Below, one piece after another: positions 1 to 8,393 of a stretch of DNA of 64,000 bases (position 1 is the first letter of the stretch; every line of letters starts with the position of its first letter). The stretch lies in contig CAJBEZ010000037.1 of assembly GCA_903952205.1 (NCBI GenBank), positions 329,247 to 393,246 of the forward strand. Reading direction: 5' to 3'. The stretch comes from an uncultured Desulfomonile sp. GTDB lineage: Bacteria; Desulfobacterota; Desulfomonilia; Desulfomonilales; Desulfomonilaceae. Under the pieces are notes generated by a model. The model did no database searches. It was given only the letters and a program-made list of their open reading frames with translations, and was not told the DNA's origin. The translations under genes and the position numbers were made by a program.

Positions 1-242
1 TCCAGCGCCATCGCTACATCTATCCTGTCATTGATAATAAGAGGAACGCCATAGTCAGCCAAAAGTTTCTTGATTCTTGAACCTTCCTTTAAAAAGTCTC
101 CGGCGCTGAGATATTTTTCCCTCAATTGCACGACTGAAACGCCTGCCCTAACAGATTCACGAATGATTTCCTCATTGGATCCGCCTCGCGAAAGAGATCT
201 GTCAGTTACAAGGTACACATCCCAGGATGAGACGTCTTTCAT
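1..242 (-). CDS. thiE: Thiamine-phosphate synthase, 3'-truncated by window edge
   Basis: The reverse strand encodes the N-terminal 80 residues of a ThiE-type thiamine-phosphate synthase, which joins HMP-PP and thiazole phosphate to make thiamine phosphate. The start of the TIM barrel is recognisable: a first strand VYLVTDR, then VVQLREK and PLIINDRIDVA, which match the family's substrate and pyrophosphate contacts. The ATG at 242-240 overlaps the thiM stop by the ATGA arrangement, so the two are translationally coupled in the order thiM-thiE. The C-terminal two thirds lie beyond the left edge, so completeness cannot be judged. Confidence 0.88.
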   Translation of the reverse strand, partial: MKDVSSWDVYLVTDRSLSRGGSNEEIIRESVRAGVSVVQLREKYLSAGDFLKEGSRIKKLLADYGVPLIINDRIDVAMAL

Positions 243-1045
243 GCCGGCTCAATTCTAGCGGAACTCTGAAATTCCTCGGGGGTAATGTTATGAAGCCGGT
301 CAAGCACGTTGACCCAGAATGAACCGGGACCTTGCGACTTGGAAGAGGCTTGCTCCGCCACGACCTTGAACAACGCCAGGGCGCTAACTGTAGCCAGAAG
401 GGCGTCTTTTTCGACTGCCAGAAAGGCTGCCACCATGACACTCGCCGAGCAGCCGGTTCCCGTCACACTCGTCATCATAGGGGAGCCACCGGAAATAAAG
501 AGAGACAGCGTCCCGTTGGTTACGAAATCATTCTTCCCTGTTACCGCCAAGACATTACCACGCTCTCCAGCAAGGCTTTTTGCCGCTTCGATGGCTTCCT
601 CTGTAGTGTTTACCGAGTCTACTCCACGGGTTCTTCCGCCTGCTGCCGTAAGCGAGAGAATTTCGGAAGCGTTTCCTCTTATGGCGGTTGGCGCGGAAAA
701 TCTAGCTATCTCGCAAGCTGTGTCTGTTCTTAACTTCGTGGCTCCTGAACCTACCGGATCCAAAACTAGAGGTTTACCTGCGATTCTAGCCAGACGAGCC
801 GCATATGTCATTGATTCTACCCAGGTTTTTGAAAGTGTCCCGATGTTTATGACCAAAGCGCTGGAGATACCTGATATATCATCCATTTCCTCAATCGCGT
901 GAGCCATTATCGGGGCTGCTCCCAGAGCCAGCAGAACATTTGCGGTAGTATTCATGACTACGAAATTGGTGATGTTATGAATTACAGGGCGAGATTCCCG
1001 GATACGCCCCAAAATATCTCCGGCTGCTTTGGCGAATTCATTCAT
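239..1045 (-). CDS. thiM: Hydroxyethylthiazole kinase
   Basis: A 268-residue protein of the ThiM ribokinase-like family, which phosphorylates 4-methyl-5-(2-hydroxyethyl)thiazole in thiamine salvage. The length is normal. Visible signatures are the N-terminal HNITNFVVMNTTANVLLALG substrate segment, VLDPVGSGAT, AVTGKNDFVTNG and the anion-hole motif TGTGCSAS, with the family's catalytic Cys at residue 199. A good ribosome-binding site (AGGAGG) sits just upstream of the ATG at 1045. It is followed by thiE with a 4-base overlap. I looked for a TPP riboswitch in the 72 bases before the start and saw none, so TPP control, if present, is not evident here. Confidence 0.93.
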   Translation of the reverse strand: MNEFAKAAGDILGRIRESRPVIHNITNFVVMNTTANVLLALGAAPIMAHAIEEMDDISGISSALVINIGTLSKTWVESMTYAARLARIAGKPLVLDPVGSGATKLRTDTACEIARFSAPTAIRGNASEILSLTAAGGRTRGVDSVNTTEEAIEAAKSLAGERGNVLAVTGKNDFVTNGTLSLFISGGSPMMTSVTGTGCSASVMVAAFLAVEKDALLATVSALALFKVVAEQASSKSQGPGSFWVNVLDRLHNITPEEFQSSARIEPA

Positions 1046-1117
1046 AGTCTGCCGACCTCCTGAAACAGCTCTGAAAAGCCGTATGGAGCCGATGTGGGCT
1101 CACCAAACATTCTTCAA

Positions 1118-2494
1118 TCAATCCGATTTCTGTTTAGCCGCCTGTCTCTTGTGAAACAGTTTGAGCCTTTTTTCATAGTATGACCATATTGGGCTGTATG
1201 CTCCAGGAATAGAACCCTTCTCCTGAAATCCCTCAATGATCTTGGCTGCGCTGTCGGTTTTTTCCAAGTAGCTCATCCTTGGTTTGTCTTTTTGGTATTC
1301 TCTTATTTCGGGATACATGACCATGGGAATACACCCGGTGGAACACCTGGAAAATGATTTTGAAATCCTTGAATAAATAGTCTGAAATGGTTCTTCCTTG
1401 ATGTTTCCAAAGGTAACTTCACTAACTTCACAAGGCTGAACGTCGCCAGTTGAAGTGATGAAAAGATATTCGAACCTACATTGGCAGCCAAGCGCCTGGT
1501 CTTTTTCCAGCCATGTGGAAAGTCCACTCAGTGGGGGATGATTTGCGTAACGTGGGTCTGCGTAAAGTTTCTTTTGCAGGTTTGCCAATAAGGGGCTGTG
1601 CGCCAAGACACCTCTTTCCGCTTCCCGTCCGGACGGTTTCTTTTCCATCACCCTAATCTCGGCTACACCAAGACTCTTTGCAAGATCATAATATTTTATG
1701 AAATTCTCTGGTTTCAGTAAATCATCGGGAGGAACTAGCGACAGACAGGTGTAAACGCCTGCGCGTTTGAAAAACTTAATGGCTTCGCAGGCTCTATCGA
1801 AAGCTTTGGGAGAACCCCTGAAGCTGTTGTGAACATCTGGATCAAAATGATCAAGACTCACCCATGCTCCAAAAATCCCGTTCTGTTTTAACTCGCCGGC
1901 GCGTTCCTGTGTAACTCCATAACCGCTGGTAAACATCCAGAGACATGTGTCGGAATTCACATGTTTGACTAATCGAAGAAAACGGTCGTACCGATACATT
2001 GGTTCCCCACCATGGAGTATAATGCTGGGAACGCCCATTTCTTCGACAGCAGTGATGGTGGTTTTCAACAGTTCTTCGTCAAGATCATTGCTTGTGACTC
2101 TCCTAGCGTTGGTGGAGCAGAATGGACATGAATAGGGGCAACAATTTGTTGTAGAGATGGAGACTATGCCCGTAGGGACTTCTTTCATGTCCAGATTGTT
2201 TACATAATTCATTATACGTTTATCAAACGCCACGGAAGGAAAGGGCGGGAAAGTACTGTCCAGAACAACTTGGTCGCCAAATTGAACCATCCTTCGATAC
2301 TTGAGGACCGCATTCTCTAGAAATGTCAATTTTACAAAGTTGAAAAGGGAATCGTTAATATTGAGACCTTTTTTGCGGCGTTTGGCGATGTTTTCTCTAT
2401 CCATCAGTGTTTTAAGAGCCGAAACAAAGAATCTACCCAACATTCTTACGTTATCCACTCCAGCTATATTAGACGTCAATTTCGATTCAAGCAT
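1118..2494 (-). CDS. Radical SAM protein with SPASM-like C-terminus, function unknown
   Basis: A 458-residue protein. The radical SAM cluster motif is CPYSCPFC (C119, C123, C126), preceded by a roughly 110-residue N-terminal region I do not recognise. The GGEPMYR segment near residue 160 is the usual glycine-rich SAM-binding element. Near residues 335-390 several cysteines (LGCQCRFEY, DVQPCEVSEVTFGNI and a later CSTGC) resemble a SPASM or twitch auxiliary-cluster region. That architecture is typical of enzymes modifying peptides or small metabolites, but nothing nearby looks like a precursor peptide. It lies downstream of a BioF homologue and upstream of thiM on the same strand, with a 72-base gap to thiM. 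The substrate is not assignable from sequence. Confidence 0.85.
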   Translation of the reverse strand: MLESKLTSNIAGVDNVRMLGRFFVSALKTLMDRENIAKRRKKGLNINDSLFNFVKLTFLENAVLKYRRMVQFGDQVVLDSTFPPFPSVAFDKRIMNYVNNLDMKEVPTGIVSISTTNCCPYSCPFCSTNARRVTSNDLDEELLKTTITAVEEMGVPSIILHGGEPMYRYDRFLRLVKHVNSDTCLWMFTSGYGVTQERAGELKQNGIFGAWVSLDHFDPDVHNSFRGSPKAFDRACEAIKFFKRAGVYTCLSLVPPDDLLKPENFIKYYDLAKSLGVAEIRVMEKKPSGREAERGVLAHSPLLANLQKKLYADPRYANHPPLSGLSTWLEKDQALGCQCRFEYLFITSTGDVQPCEVSEVTFGNIKEEPFQTIYSRISKSFSRCSTGCIPMVMYPEIREYQKDKPRMSYLEKTDSAAKIIEGFQEKGSIPGAYSPIWSYYEKRLKLFHKRQAAKQKSD

Positions 2495-2522
2495 AAATAA
2501 ACTCCGTTCCCAATGTTAATTC

Positions 2523-2600
2523 TTTTTGTGAGGCCTTACATCAGCTAAAATTCGATACCGCCATCTATTACAAGAAATGTCTCCTGAAACAGGAAGACTT
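2523..2600 (-). pseudogene. Possible C-terminal vestige of a short-chain dehydrogenase
   Basis: On the reverse strand the bases about 2600 to 2545 read ETFLVIDGGIEF followed by a stop. That is very like the C-terminal GETFLVDGG tail of FabG/FabI-type short-chain dehydrogenases. The expected preceding LPVSG is present but in a neighbouring frame, and stop codons close off the frames further upstream. It lies directly downstream of bioF, a position where an SDR would make sense. I read it as a decayed remnant of one, but a stretch this short could arise by chance. Confidence 0.3.
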
Positions 2601-2709
2601 ATTGTCCACGGACGTTATAAAATGTTATCTGATCCGAGGTAACCCTGTAAGCATGTTTTGAGACAATAATTTCGGTGGGTTGGCACATTCAATGTCCTTG
2701 ATCGCCGTT

Positions 2710-3891
2710 TCATCCTCTTGCGCCGTGAACAACCACCGATTTTATAACTTGGCTCGCATTCTTCAGATCATCCAAAGTGTGATCACTCATGAGTGTTAGC
2801 CTGAGTCTCCCGGCGCCTTCCTTTACTGACGGGAACCTTATCCCCTGAACGAACAGACCTTGTTTCAGGCAAGCTTTGCTGGCGATCATTGTGAGATCAG
2901 AGCGTCCTATCGGTATTGGATTAATATGACATGCAAAGTTCCTCTGAGGGAACATTTCATTTATCATTCCGCCCATGATCTCGACATTCATTTGCAACCG
3001 CAACCTACGTTTTGCGCCCTCCTCTGACGCAATGATCTCTAAGGCTCTGAGAGCGGCTACGGATACGGCGGGCGGCGGAGCGGTTGTAAAAATAAAAGAT
3101 CTGGCGCGATTAACAAGTAATTCTATGAAGGACCGACTGCCGGCGACATAAGCCCCACTAACGCCAACCGCTTTCCCCAAAGTTCCCATTTGCACGTCTG
3201 GAATTATTCCCCGTTCTGCGCATAACCCCTCGCCCTTAAGGCCATAAACACCAGTGGCATGAGCTTCGTCGACAACCATTGCAGCCCCGTAATGCCGACA
3301 AAGATCAGAGAGTTCCGTTAATGGAGCATGGTCACCATCCATCGAAAATACTGATTCGGTTATGACCATTTTACGCCTTGGCGCCGAATTTTTCAGCGCG
3401 TCCTCTACAGCGTCCAGATCCAGATGCGGATAAACCGAGATATTTGCCCTGGAAAGACGACACCCATCTATTATGCTGGCATGGTTGAGTTCATCCGAAA
3501 TGACCAGATCGTTCGCATTGGTCAATGATGTTATGATCCCAATGTTTGCCTGGTAACCACTTCCGAAAACCAGAGCCGCCTCTGTGCCTTTCCAGACCGC
3601 AATGAACTCCTCAAGTTCACGATGACTGGCGCAATTTCCAGCGATCAGACGGGAGGCTGTCGATCCGGCGCCGTGCGTCCAGACTGCATTAGAAAAGGCT
3701 TCCAATACCTTGGGATGTCCAGCCATGCCAAGATAGTTGTTACTGGAAAAGTTTAGTGCGATATGATCTTCTAGGTATATAATTCTACCGGGCGCCCCAG
3801 AAACCAGAGGCATGCTGCGGTAGAGTCCCCTGTCGTGCAGTTCTCTAATCTCAGCGCTCAGATCCCAATTTTTTGAAAGCTCTTTTATCAT
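2710..3891 (-). CDS. bioF: 8-amino-7-oxononanoate synthase-like alpha-oxoamine synthase
   Basis: A 393-residue PLP enzyme of the alpha-oxoamine synthase family, which condenses an amino acid with an acyl-CoA. Visible landmarks are NFSSNNYLGMAGHP, the GSTASRLIAGN loop, DELNHASIIDG, VVDEAHATG and the PLP lysine in GTLGKAVG (K240). Length and motif order match BioF (pimeloyl-CoA or pimeloyl-ACP plus alanine, biotin synthesis). The paralogue 2-amino-3-ketobutyrate CoA ligase (Kbl) cannot be strictly excluded, and no other biotin gene is in view. The start ATG is at 3891. Just upstream is a 15-bp palindrome that could fold over the ribosome-binding region. Confidence 0.85.
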   Translation of the reverse strand: MIKELSKNWDLSAEIRELHDRGLYRSMPLVSGAPGRIIYLEDHIALNFSSNNYLGMAGHPKVLEAFSNAVWTHGAGSTASRLIAGNCASHRELEEFIAVWKGTEAALVFGSGYQANIGIITSLTNANDLVISDELNHASIIDGCRLSRANISVYPHLDLDAVEDALKNSAPRRKMVITESVFSMDGDHAPLTELSDLCRHYGAAMVVDEAHATGVYGLKGEGLCAERGIIPDVQMGTLGKAVGVSGAYVAGSRSFIELLVNRARSFIFTTAPPPAVSVAALRALEIIASEEGAKRRLRLQMNVEIMGGMINEMFPQRNFACHINPIPIGRSDLTMIASKACLKQGLFVQGIRFPSVKEGAGRLRLTLMSDHTLDDLKNASQVIKSVVVHGARG

Positions 3892-3896
3892 ATCGT

Positions 3897-3911
3897 GGAC
3901 TCAATGAGTCC
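3897..3911. promoter_or_regulatory. 15-bp palindrome upstream of bioF
   Basis: GGACTCA and TGAGTCC are perfect inverted arms around a single A, 6 bases before the bioF start codon. In bioF mRNA this would form a tight hairpin containing the only AGGA near the start, so it could mask translation. On DNA it could be an operator in the 100-bp divergent spacer shared with the 3992 gene. No known operator consensus was recognised. Confidence 0.35.
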
Positions 3912-3991
3912 TTATATATATAATATAAACTAAGGATACTCTAAAAAATATTAGAATGTCCCCCGGATCATGATGGAGTTAAAATTATAAC

Positions 3992-4837
3992 ATGAACATC
4001 AAATTTTGGGGAACTCGCGGTTCAATAGCTTCGCCGGGACCGGAAACAGTTGTGTTCGGAGGTAACACAACTTGTGTTCAGATAACAACCGATTCTGGTC
4101 TTGTAGCGGTGATTGACGCAGGAACGGGCATTAGAAATCTGGGCGATTTTTTGCTCCACAGATCTGAGCAGAAAATGATTCATTTTTTTGTTACCCACGT
4201 TCACTGGGATCATTTAATCGGACTACCATTTTTTGCGCCACTTTTCAGACCAGATTATCATGTTGTCTTCAATGGATGCAGGAAATGCTTTGAAGGTGTA
4301 AAAAGAATTTTTTGCAGTGATGCCATAGACGGAACATGGCCAGTGCGTTTTCAGGATCTAAAGGCGCAAATCGATCCTCCTGCTGAGGCGCCGATGGGAA
4401 GTTTTTCTTTGGGAGACGTTTTAGTTGAATCTCACGGGTTGCAACATCCTCAGGGAGGGCTCGGTTTTAAATTCACAGAGGGTAAGAAGAAATTTGCTTT
4501 CCTGACCGATAACGAACTTACCGAAGAAGGTTGGAAAGGAACATGTTTCAAAGATTTCGTTAATTTTTGTCAGGGCACGGATGTTCTGGTTCATGACTGT
4601 CAGTATTCACCCGAGGAGATGATAAGCCGCAAGGGATGGGGCCATTCCGATACTACTATTGTAGCTAGGCTGGCGGTGGAAACAGGGGCCAAAAAATTAA
4701 TATTGTTTCACCACGATCCATGGCGAAACGATGACGGGGTTCGGGAGATCATTACTAAATGCAGAGAAAGTCTTGATCGTCTCAATTCAAATATCTTCGT
4801 GGACGCTGCCCGAGAAGGAATCACAATAGCTTTATAA
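3992..4837 (+). CDS. Metallo-beta-lactamase-fold hydrolase (PhnP/class II phosphodiesterase-like)
   Basis: A 281-residue protein with the metallo-beta-lactamase metal motif THVHWDHLIG (H69, H71, D73, H74). Further metal ligands are suggested by LTDNE near residue 170, VHDCQYS near residue 205 and LFHHDP near residue 247. The N-terminal FWGTRGSI and GGNTTC are typical of the subgroup related to phosphoribosyl cyclic phosphodiesterase PhnP and to cyclic-nucleotide phosphodiesterase-like hydrolases found in many Desulfobacterota. The true substrate is unknown. It is transcribed divergently from bioF, and its stop lies 10 bases from the convergent murJ stop. Confidence 0.85.
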   Translation: MNIKFWGTRGSIASPGPETVVFGGNTTCVQITTDSGLVAVIDAGTGIRNLGDFLLHRSEQKMIHFFVTHVHWDHLIGLPFFAPLFRPDYHVVFNGCRKCFEGVKRIFCSDAIDGTWPVRFQDLKAQIDPPAEAPMGSFSLGDVLVESHGLQHPQGGLGFKFTEGKKKFAFLTDNELTEEGWKGTCFKDFVNFCQGTDVLVHDCQYSPEEMISRKGWGHSDTTIVARLAVETGAKKLILFHHDPWRNDDGVREIITKCRESLDRLNSNIFVDAAREGITIAL

Positions 4838-4847
4838 TTGATGGTTT

Positions 4848-6431
4848 TCATTTCTTTAAAACGGACTTGATTGATCTCATTTGCTCACATTTCAAGAAGT
4901 GAGCGCAAACGGCGTAAACGCCTATCCCTACAATTACGCATGTCAGAAGGACAACAAGGTTTTTCCAACTGATCCCGTGAGACCACAGGCCAAATCCTCG
5001 TATTGAGAATAAGAAAACGCCCATTATGAACGAAGCTGCGGTAATTCTAGCTATCGAAGCTAAGAATCCTGCAATATCAAACCATTTTATCCGCCTGATG
5101 AGGATAAGGAAAAGAATCAGGAAGTTGACCGCCGCAGCCAGCGTCGTTGCCAGAGCTAGGCCACCATGCTTCATAGGATGCATCAACAGTATTCCGGCTC
5201 CAAGGTTGAGCGCTACAGCGAACAAAGATACCCACAGAGGAGTCTTGGTGTCCTTCAACGAAAAGAAAGCCTGAGTCACTACTTTAAGCCCCGAGAAAGC
5301 CCACAATCCGGCGGTGTACCACAAAAGAGCGTATGAGGTTTCGATCGTGTCGGTACAAGTAAAGCGTCCATGCTGAAAAAGAACCGAAATGATGGGTTCT
5401 CGGAGGACAATCAGTCCTACCGACGCTGGAATAATGAAAAATGCTATCAGCCTTAATGAAAAAGACACAGACTCTCCGAGCCCCTTGTAATCACCGGAGG
5501 AAGCCAATCTGGACATCGAGGGAAGCGCTGCCGACCCGAGAGCGATCGCAAATACGCCCAACGGCATTTCGACAAGTCGGTCAGCGTAGTAAAGCCATGA
5601 AACGGAGCCGACAGGCAATAGAGAAGCCAGCATCGTCCCAACGAGTACGTTGACTTGGTACACAGCTCCGCCAATAGCCGCCGGGACAAACAGTCTTCCC
5701 ATACGCCTCAAAGGAGGATAACCAAAATGGAAGTCAGGTTTGATAGTAACCCCTTCGGCCATCAGGAACGGCGCCTGTAATAACAGTTGAAAGAGTCCCG
5801 CGAGCGTCACAGCCCACGATAAAGAATAACCCGGGGGCCAATCCAGGCCTTTTGTAAGAATGAGAATTCCACCGATCATGGAAATGTTGAGGAGAATCGG
5901 GGCCGCCGCAGGAGCTGCAAACCGGCCCAGGCTGTTCAAGGCCCCTGAAACAAGAGCGACAAGAGAAATAAAAAAGATGTAAGGAAACATGATTCGGGTC
6001 AACTGAATTGTGAGACCAAATTTCTCAGGGTCATCAAAGAAACCCGGAGCGATAACCCTAACTATTTGAGGGGTAAAAACAATTCCAAGAACAGTTATGA
6101 AGCAAAGGACAATAGTTGAAAATGTTACGGCGATTCGCGCCAGCCTGACTCCCTCTTCTTTGCCGTCTTTCTGTAACGTCTCTATGAATGTTGGAACAAA
6201 TGCCGCTGATAGAGCCCCCTCGGCAAATAGCCGACGAAGAAGATTTGGTATCCGGAATGCAACGAAAAAGGAGTCGGACCCCACGCCGGCTCCTAGAACA
6301 ATAGCAATTATCAGGTCCCGGATGAATCCGGAAATACGACTGAGGCTCGTCCAGAAACCAACAACTCCAGCCGCTTTTGTAATAAGTTTTTTCTCGGACT
6401 TCACTGAGTGGTCTGTTTTGATTGGTAACAA
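4848..6431 (-). CDS. murJ: Lipid II flippase MurJ (MviN)
   Basis: A polytopic membrane protein of the MOP superfamily that flips lipid II across the inner membrane for peptidoglycan synthesis. The characteristic N-terminus is clear: SRISGFIRD, GAGVGSDSFFVAFRIPN and LRRLFAEGALSAAFVP. About 14 hydrophobic segments follow. The start is uncertain: a TTG at 6431 has a GGAGG about 10 bases upstream and gives 527 residues. The frame also opens at a TTG at 6470, adding 13 residues without a ribosome-binding site. The gene lies immediately downstream of an LD-carboxypeptidase, so two cell-wall genes sit together. No truncation was seen. Confidence 0.92.
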   Translation of the reverse strand: MLPIKTDHSVKSEKKLITKAAGVVGFWTSLSRISGFIRDLIIAIVLGAGVGSDSFFVAFRIPNLLRRLFAEGALSAAFVPTFIETLQKDGKEEGVRLARIAVTFSTIVLCFITVLGIVFTPQIVRVIAPGFFDDPEKFGLTIQLTRIMFPYIFFISLVALVSGALNSLGRFAAPAAAPILLNISMIGGILILTKGLDWPPGYSLSWAVTLAGLFQLLLQAPFLMAEGVTIKPDFHFGYPPLRRMGRLFVPAAIGGAVYQVNVLVGTMLASLLPVGSVSWLYYADRLVEMPLGVFAIALGSAALPSMSRLASSGDYKGLGESVSFSLRLIAFFIIPASVGLIVLREPIISVLFQHGRFTCTDTIETSYALLWYTAGLWAFSGLKVVTQAFFSLKDTKTPLWVSLFAVALNLGAGILLMHPMKHGGLALATTLAAAVNFLILFLILIRRIKWFDIAGFLASIARITAASFIMGVFLFSIRGFGLWSHGISWKNLVVLLTCVIVGIGVYAVCAHFLKCEQMRSIKSVLKK

Positions 6432-6473
6432 AAGGAACAATTCCTCCAGCGAACGAAATGTAAGGAACAAGGT

Positions 6474-7400
6474 TCAAATGACTCGTAAAATTATGTCCTT
6501 GGCTGACACCATGAACTCTACTTCTGCGCCTACCGGAAAAGGTATGTTTGGCAATTCATGCCCATGAGGGTATCGGGAAATCACGGGAATTTGTCTGGCA
6601 GTGACATAATCGAGGATTATCTTCTCTACGGTAGATCGGGCGCCATCTGAATAATTTCCTGTAAAGTGAGCGATTATGACACCTCGAATTTTGCTGAAAA
6701 TGCCTGCAAGTTTCATCTGAGTCAGCATGCGATCAATTTTATAGGGAGGTTCATTAACTTCTTCAATAAATAAAACACTCCTAGAAAAATTTGGTAAAAA
6801 AGAGGTTCCCAATAGAGAAACAATTAAGGAAAGACACCCACCCAAAAGCTTGCCTCTTGCCTTGCCCTGGCGTAGTTTCAATATCTGGGAATGAAATCCG
6901 CCCACCATTACATATTTTTCTAACGGTTGGGTAAGGGCTCTGACCAGATGATCCGAAGTGATCTCATCCAAATCATCCGCCATTTGCCCGGCCAGCATCG
7001 GTCCAGCTATAGTGATCAGCCCAGAGCGTTGGAAAGCGGCCATGGATAGAGCGGTAAGATCGCTCATGCCAAGCATGATTTTTGGGTCAGTTTTCATTGC
7101 CTCGAAATTGATTTTGGGAAGTATCCGCATGACTCCATAGCCACCCCTGGCAAAAATGATTCCTCTTATTTCGGGATCAATCAAAAAGTTATTGAGACTT
7201 TTCACTCTGTGCTCGTCGGACCCAGCCAGATAATCTTCACTCATGTGGATATTGTCGCTGAGTTTGAACCTCAGTCCCAGCGCCTCGATAAACGCGATTC
7301 CCTTTTCCAGGTCAGTGGGATTGACAGGGCCGGAAACCGCTGCTATTCCAACCAGATCTCCCTTTTTTAAAGGAGCGGGAATTATAGGATTAGATCTCAC
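6474..7400 (-). CDS. ldcA: LD-carboxypeptidase (peptidase family S66)
   Basis: A 308-residue murein LD-carboxypeptidase of the S66 family, which releases the terminal D-alanine from tetrapeptides during peptidoglycan recycling. The nucleophile Ser is in LGMSDLTAL (S113). The catalytic Glu is in FIEEVNEPPY (about 213-214) and the His in YPHGHELPNIPFPVG (about 281), completing the Ser-Glu-His set. No signal peptide is apparent, in keeping with a cytoplasmic enzyme. The start is GTG at 7400 with GGTGG 6 bases upstream. It probably shares a transcript with murJ. Confidence 0.92.
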   Translation of the reverse strand: MRSNPIIPAPLKKGDLVGIAAVSGPVNPTDLEKGIAFIEALGLRFKLSDNIHMSEDYLAGSDEHRVKSLNNFLIDPEIRGIIFARGGYGVMRILPKINFEAMKTDPKIMLGMSDLTALSMAAFQRSGLITIAGPMLAGQMADDLDEITSDHLVRALTQPLEKYVMVGGFHSQILKLRQGKARGKLLGGCLSLIVSLLGTSFLPNFSRSVLFIEEVNEPPYKIDRMLTQMKLAGIFSKIRGVIIAHFTGNYSDGARSTVEKIILDYVTARQIPVISRYPHGHELPNIPFPVGAEVEFMVSAKDIILRVI

Positions 7401-7488
7401 GATGAACCACCGATGTCATTAGGATTACAAGCCTCCTACAAGTTGTTAAACAAGCCCTGGAGTGATAGTATTACCATTAGAGGTTAAA

Positions 7489-7860
7489 ATGGCAGTTATT
7501 TTTCACATCGAAGACGAGAGTTCAGTGAGGCTACTTTACAAGGAAGTCTTTGAAGAACAGGGTTTTCAGGTTATTCAAGCCTCTGATGCTGAAGAAGCGC
7601 TAAAAATGCTGAAGGGGCAAAAACCGGACATTATAATTTTGGATCTCAAAATGCCGGGAATGGGGGGCAGGGGTTTTCTGGAGAGATTCTATCGAATGAA
7701 GTTAAGAATTCCACTGGTAATAAGCTCCGCATATCCCTATTATAACTCCGACCCGTCAATTCCTCCTGTTGACGCATTTATAATTAAGTCTGGTGACCTG
7801 ACAGAGCTTGTCGAAAAGGTGCGGGAATTATTACACAAAAAAAGTTTTTTTGAGCGTTAG
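7489..7860 (+). CDS. Stand-alone response regulator receiver domain
   Basis: A single CheY-like receiver domain of 123 residues with no output domain. The acidic pocket E8/D9, phospho-acceptor D52 (ILDLKMPGMGG) and conserved Lys (IIKSGD, about residue 102) are present. The ATG at 7489 has GAGG 5 bases upstream; a GTG at 7462 in the same frame lacks a site. It overlaps the convergent trmL stop by 4 bases. No kinase is adjacent, so its partner is unknown; the nearest histidine kinases are some 11 kb away. Confidence 0.9.
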   Translation: MAVIFHIEDESSVRLLYKEVFEEQGFQVIQASDAEEALKMLKGQKPDIIILDLKMPGMGGRGFLERFYRMKLRIPLVISSAYPYYNSDPSIPPVDAFIIKSGDLTELVEKVRELLHKKSFFER

Positions 7861-8318
7861 CCTGGAACGTGCTTCAACTGCCTCAAACCTTCAAAAACTA
7901 TTATTCCAGCCGCTGTAGACAAATTTAAACTTCTTGTTTTGCTTAGATCTATTGGAATTCGGGCTATTCGGAGAGGAAATCGTTCGAACAAATTTTTTGC
8001 CAAGCCGGCTGTCTCAGGACCGAAAAGAATGTGGTCCCAGGGTTTAAAAGCGATATTATAATAAATTTCCCCCCTTTTGGAACCTGTAAGCACAATTTGG
8101 GCAGGCCCCACAGACTGAAAATAGTTTTCTAAACTATCCCAAACGACTAGATCAAGTTTCTTCCAGTAATCGAGACCGGCTCGTTTGACGCGTTTATCCC
8201 CGATATCAAAGCCCAGGGGTTTTATGAGGTGCAGGCGGGCGCCCACTGCAACACACAGGCGTCCAATGTTTCCTGTATTAGGAGGAATTTCAGGATTGAC
8301 AAGCACTACGTTGAACAT
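7857..8318 (-). CDS. trmL: tRNA (cytidine/uridine-34 2'-O)-methyltransferase TrmL
   Basis: A 153-residue SPOUT-class methyltransferase. The N-terminus NVVLVNPEIPPNTGNIGR and the knot segments ILFGPETAGL and SLNLSTAAGIIVFE are the diagnostic TrmL/YibK motifs. The enzyme methylates the wobble ribose of tRNA-Leu isoacceptors using SAM. The length is typical and the protein appears complete. It overlaps the convergent response-regulator stop by 4 bases. Confidence 0.93.
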   Translation of the reverse strand: MFNVVLVNPEIPPNTGNIGRLCVAVGARLHLIKPLGFDIGDKRVKRAGLDYWKKLDLVVWDSLENYFQSVGPAQIVLTGSKRGEIYYNIAFKPWDHILFGPETAGLAKNLFERFPLRIARIPIDLSKTRSLNLSTAAGIIVFEGLRQLKHVPG

Positions 8319-8393
8319 TAGGCCTGGCTCAATAATTGCGGATCGTGGCGTTCGGGATAAATTATACCCTTCATACGGTCTAAAGATCTTACC

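Noticed and set aside
309..902. 197-codon plus-strand frame inside thiM
   Set aside because: It is an antisense shadow of a clear thiM gene with no start signal or family match.
1046..1117. TPP riboswitch upstream of thiM
   Set aside because: The 72-base spacer holds a ribosome-binding site only; no thi-box sequence or matching stems were seen.
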